Below are positions 26,680 to 35,298 of a DNA stretch of 64,000 nucleotides, in pieces. The stretch spans positions 806,001-870,000 of the forward strand of contig CANNEA010000002.1 in assembly GCA_947503525.1 (NCBI GenBank), in the 5' to 3' direction. This DNA comes from an uncultured Carboxylicivirga sp. (lineage in GTDB: Bacteria > Bacteroidota > Bacteroidia > Bacteroidales > Marinilabiliaceae). Position 1 is the stretch's first letter, and every line of letters starts with the position of its first letter. The notes under the pieces were generated by a model. That model did not search any database, was not told the origin of the DNA, and was given only the letters and a program-made list of their open reading frames with translations. A program made the translations under genes and the position numbers.

Positions 26680-28290
26680 ATGTCAAATCAGGAAACGGAA
26701 ACTAATTATGTTAGTTTTAGAGAAGAAAAAGGCAAGTACAAAGGCATTTTAGCCTGGATCTTCTCAACCGATCATAAACGGATAGGTTTACTCTATCTAT
26801 ACTCTATTGTAAGTTTCTTTATTATTGGTGTTGGTTTGGGTGCCGCTATGAAGCTAGAGCTTCTTGCGCCTGGAAAGACCATAATGGATCCGGCAACTTA
26901 TAATGCCATTTTTACTCTTCATGGAGTGATAATGATATTTTTGGTTGTTGTGCCCGGCTTACCGGCTGTGTTTGGTAATTTCTTTTTACCAATTATGATC
27001 GGTGCAAAAGATGTGGCTTTCCCAAAGCTTAACCTACTTTCATGGTGGGTTTATGTAGTTGGAGCACTCATTGCATTATCGGCCTTATTTATGGGCGGGG
27101 GACCTCCTGATACGGGATGGACTTTTTATGCACCATACAGTTTTAAAACTAATACAAATATGTTGCCGGCAGTACTTGGTGCTTTTGTATTAGGTTTTTC
27201 ATCCATTTTAACCGGGATTAACTTTATTGTTACAATACACCGTTTAAGAGCGCCAGGTATGTCCTGGTTTAGATTACCATTATTCCCATGGACACTTTAT
27301 GGAACAGCCTGGATTCAGATTCTGGCAACACCTATTGTTGGGATTACCTTATTAATGATTGTTGGAGAACGTTTGCTGAATATTGGATTTTTTGATCCTG
27401 CTTTAGGAGGTGATCCAATTTTATATCAGCATTTATTCTGGATCTACTCTCATCCGGCGGTATACATCATGATATTGCCGGCGATGGGGGCTATTTCAGA
27501 GATCATTCCAACCTTTGCCAATAAATCTATTTTCGGATACAAGGCCATTGTAATATCAACACTCGCTATTGCTTTTGTAGGTTACTTCGTATGGGGACAC
27601 CATATGTTTACCTCGGGTATGAGCGGGACGGCATTATATACCTTTTCGTTTTTGACCTTTCTGGTGGCAATACCAAGTGCCATAAAAGTGTTTAACTGGG
27701 TGGGTACCTTGCACAAAGCATCCATTCAATTGGAAGCTCCATTTTTCTGGGCTGCATCTTTCTTATTTGTATTTATGATTGGAGGATTATCCGGATTGGC
27801 TTTGGGTGCATTGGCGACTAATGTTCACTTACACGATACGGCATTTGTTGTGGCTCACTTCCACTTTATAGTATTCGGAGGTGTTGGATTTGCTTTTATG
27901 GGCGCCATTCATTATTGGTTTCCTAAAATGTACGGACGAATGTATAATACTAAAGTAGCAACAACAGGTTGGCTATTCTTTTTCATTGGTTTCTGTACCT
28001 TGTATCTACCAATGTTCTTTTTGGGAATAGATGGAATGCCTCGTCGTTATTACGATTATGTGGAGCGTTTCCATGGTCCGAATATAGTTTCCACCATTGG
28101 TTCGTGGGTAATGATAATAGGATTAATCATTATTATAGCGAATCTGATTAAAGGAGCCTATAGCGGAGCTAAAACGAGCAAAAACCCTTGGGGTGGCCGA
28201 ACATTAGAGTGGGAAGTGGATTCACCTCCTACACTTGAGAACTTTGAAGAAATACCAGTCATTGAACGTAGTCCTTACGATTACAGATAA
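26680..28290 (+). CDS. ctaD: Cytochrome c oxidase subunit I (A2-type haem-copper oxidase)
   Basis: A 536-residue catalytic subunit with about twelve transmembrane helices. Landmarks: TLHGVIMIF with a low-spin haem ligand, YSHPAVYIMILPAMG with the CuB histidine and the cross-linked tyrosine, GHHMFTSGM with the CuB His pair, and HDTAFVVAHFHFIVFGG with the haem ligands of helix X. The YSHPAV sequence in place of the GHPEV with its D-channel glutamate marks the A2 subfamily, where tyrosine and serine take the glutamate's place. It reduces oxygen and pumps protons. Subunits III, IV and II follow. Confidence 0.95.
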   Translation: MSNQETETNYVSFREEKGKYKGILAWIFSTDHKRIGLLYLYSIVSFFIIGVGLGAAMKLELLAPGKTIMDPATYNAIFTLHGVIMIFLVVVPGLPAVFGNFFLPIMIGAKDVAFPKLNLLSWWVYVVGALIALSALFMGGGPPDTGWTFYAPYSFKTNTNMLPAVLGAFVLGFSSILTGINFIVTIHRLRAPGMSWFRLPLFPWTLYGTAWIQILATPIVGITLLMIVGERLLNIGFFDPALGGDPILYQHLFWIYSHPAVYIMILPAMGAISEIIPTFANKSIFGYKAIVISTLAIAFVGYFVWGHHMFTSGMSGTALYTFSFLTFLVAIPSAIKVFNWVGTLHKASIQLEAPFFWAASFLFVFMIGGLSGLALGALATNVHLHDTAFVVAHFHFIVFGGVGFAFMGAIHYWFPKMYGRMYNTKVATTGWLFFFIGFCTLYLPMFFLGIDGMPRRYYDYVERFHGPNIVSTIGSWVMIIGLIIIIANLIKGAYSGAKTSKNPWGGRTLEWEVDSPPTLENFEEIPVIERSPYDYR

Positions 28291-28301
28291 ATTCTTTCAT
28301 T

Positions 28302-28922
28302 ATGAGTCAAACTATAACAGTAGCACATGATATTCATCGCGATGATGAAGGTTCCAAAATTGGCATGTGGTTATTTATTTTTACTGAATTACTCCTTTTT
28401 GCGGGTCTGTTTATTGTTTACGGTGTATACCGATATTTAAATCCTGTTGCGTTTCATTTAGCAGCTGAAGAATTAAATGTAACTGTAGGGACTTTAAATA
28501 CCGTTATCCTTTTGTGTAGTAGTGCTACAATGGCTATGGCCAGCACAGCAATTCGCATGCGCAAAAAAGCGTTGACCTTAACCTTATTGGGCATTACATT
28601 ATTTATTGCCTTTATGTTTATGGTAAATAAATACTTTGAGTGGAAGGGTAAGTTTGGACATGGGATATTTCCGGGGAGTGAAGATTTACTGCAGTTAGGT
28701 CATGGTGATACCTTGTTCTTCGGATTATACTTTTTCATGACAGGGCTTCATGCATTACATATTATTATCGGTTTTATTTTGATAACGATTGTGGCAGTTC
28801 GGGTGAACAACAACTCGCTTACATCTGAAAATCCGGTACTGCTTGATAATTCAGGTTTGTATTGGCACTTGGTTGATTTAATCTGGATATTCTTATTCCC
28901 ATTATTTTATTTGATCGCTTAA
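28302..28922 (+). CDS. ctaE: Cytochrome c oxidase subunit III
   Basis: A 206-residue protein with five or six transmembrane segments. The opening DDEGSKIGMWLFIFTELLLFAG and the middle FFMTGLHALHIIIGF, with the closing YWHLVDLIWIFLFPLFYL, are typical subunit III motifs. It has no redox centre and stabilises subunit I. It lies 11 bases after ctaD and 10 before the subunit IV gene. The soluble segment around residues 113-130 (KWKGKFGHGIFPGSEDLL) is a common insertion in this subfamily. Confidence 0.93.
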   Translation: MSQTITVAHDIHRDDEGSKIGMWLFIFTELLLFAGLFIVYGVYRYLNPVAFHLAAEELNVTVGTLNTVILLCSSATMAMASTAIRMRKKALTLTLLGITLFIAFMFMVNKYFEWKGKFGHGIFPGSEDLLQLGHGDTLFFGLYFFMTGLHALHIIIGFILITIVAVRVNNNSLTSENPVLLDNSGLYWHLVDLIWIFLFPLFYLIA

Positions 28923-28932
28923 ATTATATCCC

Positions 28933-29220
28933 ATGGAAAATCATAATGATTCACATATAGTACCATTTAAAACATACGGGATTATTTTGGCCGTATTGAT
29001 TGTGCTAACACTTATTTCTGTTGCAGTTACTCAAATTGACTTAGCTAGTCTGACTGTATTTACGGCTATATTATTAGCCTCGATTAAATCAGGGATTGTG
29101 CTGGTGTATTTTATGCACCTTAAGTTTGATAATCTGATGATGAAAATATTTGTTACAGCAGTTTTTGTATTAGTAGCCCTGGTGATGGTGGTTACATTTT
29201 TAGATTATAATTATCGTTAA
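28933..29220 (+). CDS. ctaF: Cytochrome c oxidase subunit IV family protein
   Basis: A 95-residue protein with three transmembrane helices (about 13-32, 38-58 and 68-90). The motif KSGIVLVYFMHLKFDN (about 55-70) is diagnostic of the small prokaryotic subunit IV family. It packs against subunits I and III. It lies in the middle of the oxidase operon, three bases before the subunit II gene. Confidence 0.9.
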   Translation: MENHNDSHIVPFKTYGIILAVLIVLTLISVAVTQIDLASLTVFTAILLASIKSGIVLVYFMHLKFDNLMMKIFVTAVFVLVALVMVVTFLDYNYR

Positions 29221-29223
29221 AAT

Positions 29224-30171
29224 ATGATTGATAAAACAACACAGAACGCCTCAACCTTTGTATCGCAGGTTGACTCAGCCTTCCTGTTTATTTTTGGTGT
29301 CGCGCTGTTTTTCTTATTTGCCATTACGGCTGTAATGGTATACTATATTTATCGGTATCAGAAAAGTAAAAATCCGGTAGCGACCCATATTGAAGGAAGT
29401 ACCAAATTGGAGATTGTGTGGACAGTAATTCCAACTATTCTTGTATTGGTTATGTTTTCATATGGATGGTCTGGTTGGAAAAATCAACGGGAAATTCCTG
29501 ATGACGCTATGCCAGTGAAAGCGATTGCTCGTATGTGGAGTTTTGCATTTGAGTATCCAAATGGTATGGTTACCGATACATTAATTGTACCTAAAGATCG
29601 CCCAATAAAGTTGGATTTGGTTGCGCAGGATGTTATTCATAGTATGTATATCCCTGCCTTTAGGGTTAAGCAGGATATGGTTCCTGGTAAAAAATCAAAT
29701 ATCTGGTTTGAATCAGAGCGAGAAGGGAAATATGAAATTTTCTGTGCTGAATATTGCGGTCTTCGTCACTCTTATATGATGTCGGCAGTGAAGGTTATTC
29801 CTGAAGGCGATTTTGATAAATGGATGGAAGAAAACAAAGCACTGGAAGATGCAACCGGTGGAACTAACAAGCGTTTGGCAGGGGTAAGTGTTTTGCGTAA
29901 ATATGGATGTAATGCATGTCATACTGTCGATGGAAGTAAGTTAGTAGGACCTTCATATAAAGGAATTATTGGAAGTACACGAACAGTTATTACCGATGGG
30001 CAGGAACGTCAGGTTGTGGGCGATGAAGATTATATTCGTCGATCAATATATGAACCAAATGCGGACATTGTTAAGGGCTTTGATAAAGGTTTGATGCTTT
30101 CTTATAAGGATCAGGTGACCGAAGAAGAATTACAGCATTTGATTGAATATTTTAAATCATTATCTGAATAG
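29224..30171 (+). CDS. ctaC: Cytochrome c oxidase subunit II fused to cytochrome c (caa3 type)
   Basis: A 315-residue protein. Two transmembrane helices (about 18-42 and 62-82) anchor a cupredoxin domain with the CuA ligands: DVIHSMYIPAFR supplies the first histidine, and FCAEYCGLRHSYMM supplies two cysteines, a histidine and a methionine. A C-terminal cytochrome c domain begins near residue 215 and has CNACHTVDG at about 233-241 and a candidate methionine ligand in KGLMLSY. It accepts electrons and passes them to subunit I. The gene is placed last of the four subunits (I-III-IV-II), rather than first as in many operons. Confidence 0.95.
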   Translation: MIDKTTQNASTFVSQVDSAFLFIFGVALFFLFAITAVMVYYIYRYQKSKNPVATHIEGSTKLEIVWTVIPTILVLVMFSYGWSGWKNQREIPDDAMPVKAIARMWSFAFEYPNGMVTDTLIVPKDRPIKLDLVAQDVIHSMYIPAFRVKQDMVPGKKSNIWFESEREGKYEIFCAEYCGLRHSYMMSAVKVIPEGDFDKWMEENKALEDATGGTNKRLAGVSVLRKYGCNACHTVDGSKLVGPSYKGIIGSTRTVITDGQERQVVGDEDYIRRSIYEPNADIVKGFDKGLMLSYKDQVTEEELQHLIEYFKSLSE

Positions 30172-31034
30172 TGAAGTATGTAATATCACATATCAGAACT
30201 TTTGGTAAGTTCTCTATATCATTACCTGTTGCCTTAACGGCTTATACGGGTTATATTTTATTTGACGGCCAATTGTCATTCTTCGGATTATTGGTAGCTG
30301 TTGGTATTTTCTTTCTGTCAGCCGGAGCTTCGGCACTGAATCAATTGCAAGAAAAGAAGTATGACGCCATGATGCAAAGGACCAACGACAGACCTTTGCC
30401 ATCGGGTAATTTTGGTTTGTCAGAAGCTCTTTCGCTTATTATTTTATTTCTTGTTTTAGGAACATTAGCTTTGATGCCTTTTGGATGGAAGGCTGTGTTT
30501 TGGGGCTGGATGGGAGTATTTTGGTATAACCTTATTTACACACCAATGAAACGCTGGAGCGCTTTCTCGGTATTTCCGGGCGCTATTGTTGGTGCTATCC
30601 CACCTATCGCAGGTTGGATGGCAGCAGGAGGGTCAATACTGGATGTACGAATTCATTTCTTAGCCTTATTCTTTTTTTTGGGTCAGATGCCACACTTTTG
30701 GCTGTTGGTATTAAAGTATGGTAAGGATTATAAAAGAGCTGGTTTTCCTGTTATAACCGATGTGTTATCTAAGGAGCAAATCAATCGTATCAATTTGATT
30801 TGGTTTTTGGCCACATTCATTTCGGCTTTATTCTTACCCATTTTTAATGTCATTACCAACCGACCTCTAACATGGGTAATTGGTGTATCCACTATTATAA
30901 TGATGGCTTGGTCGGTTAGAATAACCATGCAGGTTCAAAAAGACGGACAGTCCATTCATTTACGAAAGATGTTTATGTATTTTAACTCTTTCTATCTGTG
31001 GGTGATGATCTTAATTTACGCTGATCAGATTTAA
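30171..31034 (+). CDS. ctaB: Haem O synthase-like UbiA prenyltransferase (CtaB)
   Basis: A 287-residue membrane protein with about eight or nine helices. The start is a GTG at 30171 that shares one base with the subunit II stop (TAGTG). Motifs: MQRTNDRPLPSG after the first acidic motif, YTPMKRWSAFSVFPGAIVGA (about 123-142), PPIAGW, and HFWLLVLKYGKDYKRAG. These match protoheme IX farnesyltransferase, which makes haem O, the precursor of haem A. The first acidic motif reads NQLQEKKYDAMM rather than the usual NMxYDRDIDxxM, so two of its three aspartates are replaced. Its place inside the oxidase operon supports the assignment. Confidence 0.85.
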   Translation: MKYVISHIRTFGKFSISLPVALTAYTGYILFDGQLSFFGLLVAVGIFFLSAGASALNQLQEKKYDAMMQRTNDRPLPSGNFGLSEALSLIILFLVLGTLALMPFGWKAVFWGWMGVFWYNLIYTPMKRWSAFSVFPGAIVGAIPPIAGWMAAGGSILDVRIHFLALFFFLGQMPHFWLLVLKYGKDYKRAGFPVITDVLSKEQINRINLIWFLATFISALFLPIFNVITNRPLTWVIGVSTIIMMAWSVRITMQVQKDGQSIHLRKMFMYFNSFYLWVMILIYADQI

Positions 31035-31053
31035 TAAACTAAATTATAAAAAT

Positions 31054-31368
31054 ATGAAGATCTTATCTGTATTATTTGTGTTGGCAGTGGTGATGTTTGC
31101 TTGTCAAACAAAGCAGGCCAAACAGGTAGAAGAAGCTGCTAAAGGTGTAGTGGTTCAAAATGTAGGTGAATATGTTCTTAATGTGGAGGGTATGACTTGC
31201 GATGGTTGTGAGAAATCAGTTGAAGCCGGTCTTTCAAAAATTGAGGGGGTGGCTGAAGTAAAAGCGGATCATGAAACAGGAAAAACCATCGTTAAAGCTG
31301 ATACACTAAAAGTAAATACGGGGGATCTGGCCCAGATGATAGTTAAAATCGGCTATAAGGTGGAGTAG
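31054..31368 (+). CDS. HMA-domain lipoprotein, probable periplasmic copper carrier
   Basis: A 104-residue protein. A lipoprotein signal peptide ends in FAC17. The rest is one heavy-metal-associated domain (about residues 38-104) with the metal-binding motif GMTCDGC (Cys49, Cys52). Cytosolic copper chaperones share this fold, but the lipid anchor puts this one in the periplasm or on a membrane face. As the last gene of the cytochrome oxidase operon with SCO1 at its front, it probably delivers copper to the oxidase or to SCO1; that is inference. Confidence 0.88.
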   Translation: MKILSVLFVLAVVMFACQTKQAKQVEEAAKGVVVQNVGEYVLNVEGMTCDGCEKSVEAGLSKIEGVAEVKADHETGKTIVKADTLKVNTGDLAQMIVKIGYKVE

Positions 31369-31392
31369 GGACTCATTCGAAATAATAGATAG

Positions 31393-31430
31393 AAAGCGGT
31401 GATATTAATAGTATCACCGCTTTTGTTTTA
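31393..31430 (+). terminator. Terminator of the cytochrome oxidase operon
   Basis: A 12-bp perfect stem (31393-31404 with 31412-31423), a seven-base loop and a T-rich tail. Confidence 0.85.
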
Positions 31431-31467
31431 TCCATGGGCTGTATTAGTCTTTCGGAGTATAGTAATA

Positions 31468-33750
31468 TTAAAAATTAATATTGAGTCCAATAGAAACATT
31501 CCGACCCATATTATAATAACCAAGTGGTTTAAGCATGTTTAAATGATCAACGTACTGTCGGTTCAATAGATTATTGACAGCCAAAGAAAAATTCATATGT
31601 GTATTGCTAAGTCTAAGTGAACTTCCTATGGAAGCATTTAATAGGTAATAACCTGCTGTTCTTGTTTCAAATTCAGCAGGGTTGTTTTGGTCGGCTGACA
31701 TCTCCACATCAAAACGAATAAAACTTTTACCCAATGCACCTATCTTATCCTTTTCGCCCATTAATTCTACTTTTCCTCTGAATGGTGGAATAAATGGAAG
31801 GTATGCGCCATTCTCTTGCTTCGCATTGATCCATGCGCCAGTTGCCTTTAAATGTAACCATTCAGCCGATTTGGGATGCAAGTGAAGCCCCATTTCTGCA
31901 CCATATAAATTGGCTAAGGCCTGATCGTATTCATAAACTGGTGAGCCATCTTCAAACTCCCCTGTTGGAGCAAGGAAGATATAGTTGTTGATCCGATTAT
32001 AGTAGGCCGATAGATCAAAGGTAAATAAGTCGTAATGACTATGCACACTGATATCGCCTTCCACACTTCTTTGAGCTTCCAAATCTGGATTTCCTTCTTC
32101 ATGACGACCTGCATGAAAACCTGCCTGTGTTAACTCAGCAAGGTTGGGTGCGCGAAAGGCGCTGGCTACATTGGCTCTCAATAGAGTAGAGTGACTAAGG
32201 TGGTAGGTGGCACCAAGTGATCCACTAATGTTGTTAAAGGTTCTGTACAACTCAATATGTTCTTCTTCTTCTTCTTCGGTAAAATGATCACCAGGAATAG
32301 TTGGGCCATGTTCATGGGCTCCCCGTTCCTGATGTGGAACATCCAATTGACGATAGTCGTAACGCACTCCTCCTTGTAGATTAAGATCTTCAGAAGGTGA
32401 GTATTGCAGAAACATAAATGCTGAAAAATCCATGAGATCTGCGTCAGGTAATATTTTTCCTTCTGCTTCATTATTTGAATTATTTCGATGCATTCCTTGA
32501 ATACCAACTATCGATTTGATTTCATCAGTAATTGGTCGCTGCGCCTTAAGTTCATATGTAAATGTGCGTAGTTCGCTATTGATAGCAACACCATCATCTT
32601 CTGCATCTGGCGCTTCAATTTCTTTACGCTGATTAATTTGATATCCAAGGTTCCCATCCAATTTTACATCACCAAATAGTAAGGTAGTTTTAGAGGCAAT
32701 AAAATGATTGTTCAAATCCTGATACCAAATATTTGGTCGTGCATGATCATTCGGCATTGAATTGGAGAGCCCTTCCACAGTCATGCCAATATCATCCTTA
32801 CTGTAATCGTAGTATAACTTGGTTGAACCTTTTTTTAAGTTTAATCCGGCAAATGTTTTAAAGGCTTTATTCGTATATCTTGAGTTAGGGACAGTATTGT
32901 TATTACCATCTTTGTAATCATGATGTGCCCTTATAATCCCTCTTAAGCCCCACTGAAATGTCTTTCCGCTTTGTCTAACCCCAAGTGTTGTATTGCTTCC
33001 ATTGGTATTGCTATAGTAGCGACTACTAAAATCAGCATTCATTGAATTATTTGGAGCAGGTAATTCTTTAATGACATTAATTACGCCACCAACAGCATCG
33101 GAGCCATATAACAAGGAAGCCGGCCCTTTAATGACTTCAATGCGCTCAACACCAAATTCATCAATAATAAATGGATGATTACGTGAGAACTGGTAATTCT
33201 CCAATCGTATTCCATTATTAAGCACAAGTATATTAGTGCCGGATAATCCACGAATGACTGGCTGAGAGACTGCGCCACTGCTTGATGCGACATCTACTCC
33301 TGGTAAATCCGCCAATAATTGATTAACCGAAGGAGCAGCCATTGATACCATATTTTCACGATCTATAAAATCGACAGTTATTGCATTTTTGTGCTGTGTA
33401 TCTGAGAAACCAGCCGAGACTACAATTTCCTCATGACGTATCACTTCCTGATTTAGATTTATTTCAAGTTGAGTTTCACCGCTCGATGCTTTCCATTTGA
33501 AATATTGAGTTTGATAACCAATAAAGGAAACCTGAATGGTTAGATCAGATTGTGGCAGATCAAGCAGTTCAAAAAAACCCTTGGCATTGCTAATTGTACC
33601 TCTTTCCAATTCCATCACAAAAATATTAGCACCAACAATGGTCGTCCCATCTTGTGCTTCTTTTACGGTCCCGCTAATCTGGGCAATTGTTGTTTGGGTA
33701 ATGCTTAATATTATAAGCATTACCAATACGCTTAGTGTTGAAGTTTTCAT
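31468..33750 (-). CDS. TonB-dependent outer membrane receptor, probable zinc uptake (ZnuD-like)
   Basis: A 760-residue receptor. A signal peptide (1-23) is followed by a carboxypeptidase-regulatory-like beta domain (about 24-110), a plug domain (about 120-230, with GVINVIKELP) and a beta-barrel ending in NINF with a terminal aromatic residue. Around residues 470-510 an extended loop is rich in His and acidic residues (PHQERGAHEHGP, then DHFTEEEEEEH), which resembles the metal-catching loops of zinc receptors such as Neisseria ZnuD. The start overlaps the znuB stop by four bases. It is the last gene of the Fur-family/ZnuABC operon, so zinc is the most likely cargo. Confidence 0.88.
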   Translation of the reverse strand: MKTSTLSVLVMLIILSITQTTIAQISGTVKEAQDGTTIVGANIFVMELERGTISNAKGFFELLDLPQSDLTIQVSFIGYQTQYFKWKASSGETQLEINLNQEVIRHEEIVVSAGFSDTQHKNAITVDFIDRENMVSMAAPSVNQLLADLPGVDVASSSGAVSQPVIRGLSGTNILVLNNGIRLENYQFSRNHPFIIDEFGVERIEVIKGPASLLYGSDAVGGVINVIKELPAPNNSMNADFSSRYYSNTNGSNTTLGVRQSGKTFQWGLRGIIRAHHDYKDGNNNTVPNSRYTNKAFKTFAGLNLKKGSTKLYYDYSKDDIGMTVEGLSNSMPNDHARPNIWYQDLNNHFIASKTTLLFGDVKLDGNLGYQINQRKEIEAPDAEDDGVAINSELRTFTYELKAQRPITDEIKSIVGIQGMHRNNSNNEAEGKILPDADLMDFSAFMFLQYSPSEDLNLQGGVRYDYRQLDVPHQERGAHEHGPTIPGDHFTEEEEEEHIELYRTFNNISGSLGATYHLSHSTLLRANVASAFRAPNLAELTQAGFHAGRHEEGNPDLEAQRSVEGDISVHSHYDLFTFDLSAYYNRINNYIFLAPTGEFEDGSPVYEYDQALANLYGAEMGLHLHPKSAEWLHLKATGAWINAKQENGAYLPFIPPFRGKVELMGEKDKIGALGKSFIRFDVEMSADQNNPAEFETRTAGYYLLNASIGSSLRLSNTHMNFSLAVNNLLNRQYVDHLNMLKPLGYYNMGRNVSIGLNINF

Positions 33751-34562
33751 TTGATTTTTATCGCCTTAAATATTCGTAGAATGATGTAAAAGCCTGTTAG
33801 TGTAAAAATAATGGTTGCTCCCGATGGCAGATCAAAGTAATAGGCTATGATTAGTCCACATATACTACCTGCCAGACTAATTATTACCGAACCAAACATT
33901 ATGGATTTTAGGTTTTTGGAAAATAGATTGGCTGCAGTTGGAGGAATAGTAAACAAAGACAATACTAAAATAATCCCCATAACTTTTATTGATAGTACTA
34001 TCGTTATAGCTATAACAACAGAAGCAGAATAACGAACGACTGTAACTGGCAGTCCTGAAGTGGATGCAAATTCACTATCGAAAGCAGTGGATAATATGGC
34101 CTCATAGAAAATTGATACCAATGCAATGATTATGATGGATGCAATCAAAAGCCCAATCAAATCGCTTATCTTAACGGTAAGAATATCTCCGAAAAGAAAG
34201 CCCATCAGGTTAGGAGTATAGCCGGGTGTTAAAAAAAGGAATATGATTCCGATGGCCATACCCAAGGACCATAATATTGCTATAGCACTATCTTCGCGTA
34301 TGCCTGCTTTGCGACTGGCCCATTCTATACCAAGTGAAGAACCTATGGCAAAAAGAGCTGCACCCATAAATGGAGGAAAACCAAAAAAGTATGCTATTCC
34401 CATTCCACCAAAAGAAGCATGGGTTATACCGCCACTTATAAATACGCTTCTTCGGGCAACGATATAAGAGCCAACTATCCCGGCAATAACTGATGTTAAT
34501 GTGGCAGCAAGCAGGGCATTACGGAAAAAGTCGAATGATAATAAACTTAATATATCGTTCAT
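33747..34562 (-). CDS. znuB: Zinc/manganese ABC transporter permease
   Basis: A 271-residue membrane protein of the ABC-3 family with about eight transmembrane helices. It has the typical GGITHASFGGMGIAYFFG segment (about 39-56) and the IPPTAANLFSKNL segment near 206-218. It forms the inner membrane channel with the ATPase encoded immediately upstream and the binding protein before that. It overlaps both neighbours by four bases (ATGA), so translation is probably coupled. Sequence alone does not separate zinc from manganese; the His-rich binding protein favours zinc. Confidence 0.9.
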   Translation of the reverse strand: MNDILSLLSFDFFRNALLAATLTSVIAGIVGSYIVARRSVFISGGITHASFGGMGIAYFFGFPPFMGAALFAIGSSLGIEWASRKAGIREDSAIAILWSLGMAIGIIFLFLTPGYTPNLMGFLFGDILTVKISDLIGLLIASIIIIALVSIFYEAILSTAFDSEFASTSGLPVTVVRYSASVVIAITIVLSIKVMGIILVLSLFTIPPTAANLFSKNLKSIMFGSVIISLAGSICGLIIAYYFDLPSGATIIFTLTGFYIILRIFKAIKIK

Positions 34563-35296
34563 GAATGGTGATTTTTAAGGACTCGATGAGGAACAGTACC
34601 ATGTGTTACAATTTCTATTGGGCAGTTATAGGCTTTTAATACCTCATTGCTAATTTTGTTGGAGGCGTGGTAATGTAAGCCCCCATTTACACAGGCAATG
34701 GACTTTACAATAGACGAAACTGTACCAACATCATGGGAGACCAGCAGAATTGCCATTTTTGAGTTTAATTCGCCCAACAGGTTATATAGGTTTTCCTCAA
34801 ATGATTTATCTACATAGGTGTTTGGCTCGTCAAGAACTAAAAGTTGAGGATCGCTAATTAAAGCCCGGCATAAAAATATACGTTGCATCTGTCCTCCTGA
34901 TAACTCTCCGATTGCTGTTGATTTATAATCTTGCATTCCTACAAAAGCCAAGAGCTCATCGACTTTTTCTAATTGAGCTTTATCTGGCTTTTTCCACCAA
35001 TTGTTTGATGATAAACGACCTGATAAAACCACCTCTTTAACGGTTATTGGGAATGACTTATCAATACTATTGACTTGTGGAAGATAGCCGATATTTAGTC
35101 CGTCTGATTTGGAAATAGTACCTTCAAACGGAGAGATCAATCCTAATATGGTTTTTAGTAAAGTAGTTTTGCCACCTCCATTAGGTCCTATGATGCCAAT
35201 AAAATCACCATGACATACTTTAAGGTTAACATCCTTGAGTACCTCCTTGCTCTCATAGCCTGCAACAATATTTTCTAGACTTAGTATGGTTTGCAT
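34559..35296 (-). CDS. znuC: Zinc/manganese ABC transporter ATPase
   Basis: A 245-residue ABC ATPase. Walker A is GPNGGGKTTLL at about residues 37-47, the signature is LSGGQMQR, and Walker B is LLVLDEP followed by NTYVD and the switch histidine in LVSHD. It lies two bases after the binding-protein gene and overlaps znuB by four bases. It powers metal import across the inner membrane. Confidence 0.92.
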   Translation of the reverse strand: MQTILSLENIVAGYESKEVLKDVNLKVCHGDFIGIIGPNGGGKTTLLKTILGLISPFEGTISKSDGLNIGYLPQVNSIDKSFPITVKEVVLSGRLSSNNWWKKPDKAQLEKVDELLAFVGMQDYKSTAIGELSGGQMQRIFLCRALISDPQLLVLDEPNTYVDKSFEENLYNLLGELNSKMAILLVSHDVGTVSSIVKSIACVNGGLHYHASNKISNEVLKAYNCPIEIVTHGTVPHRVLKNHHS

Positions 35297-35298
35297 TT

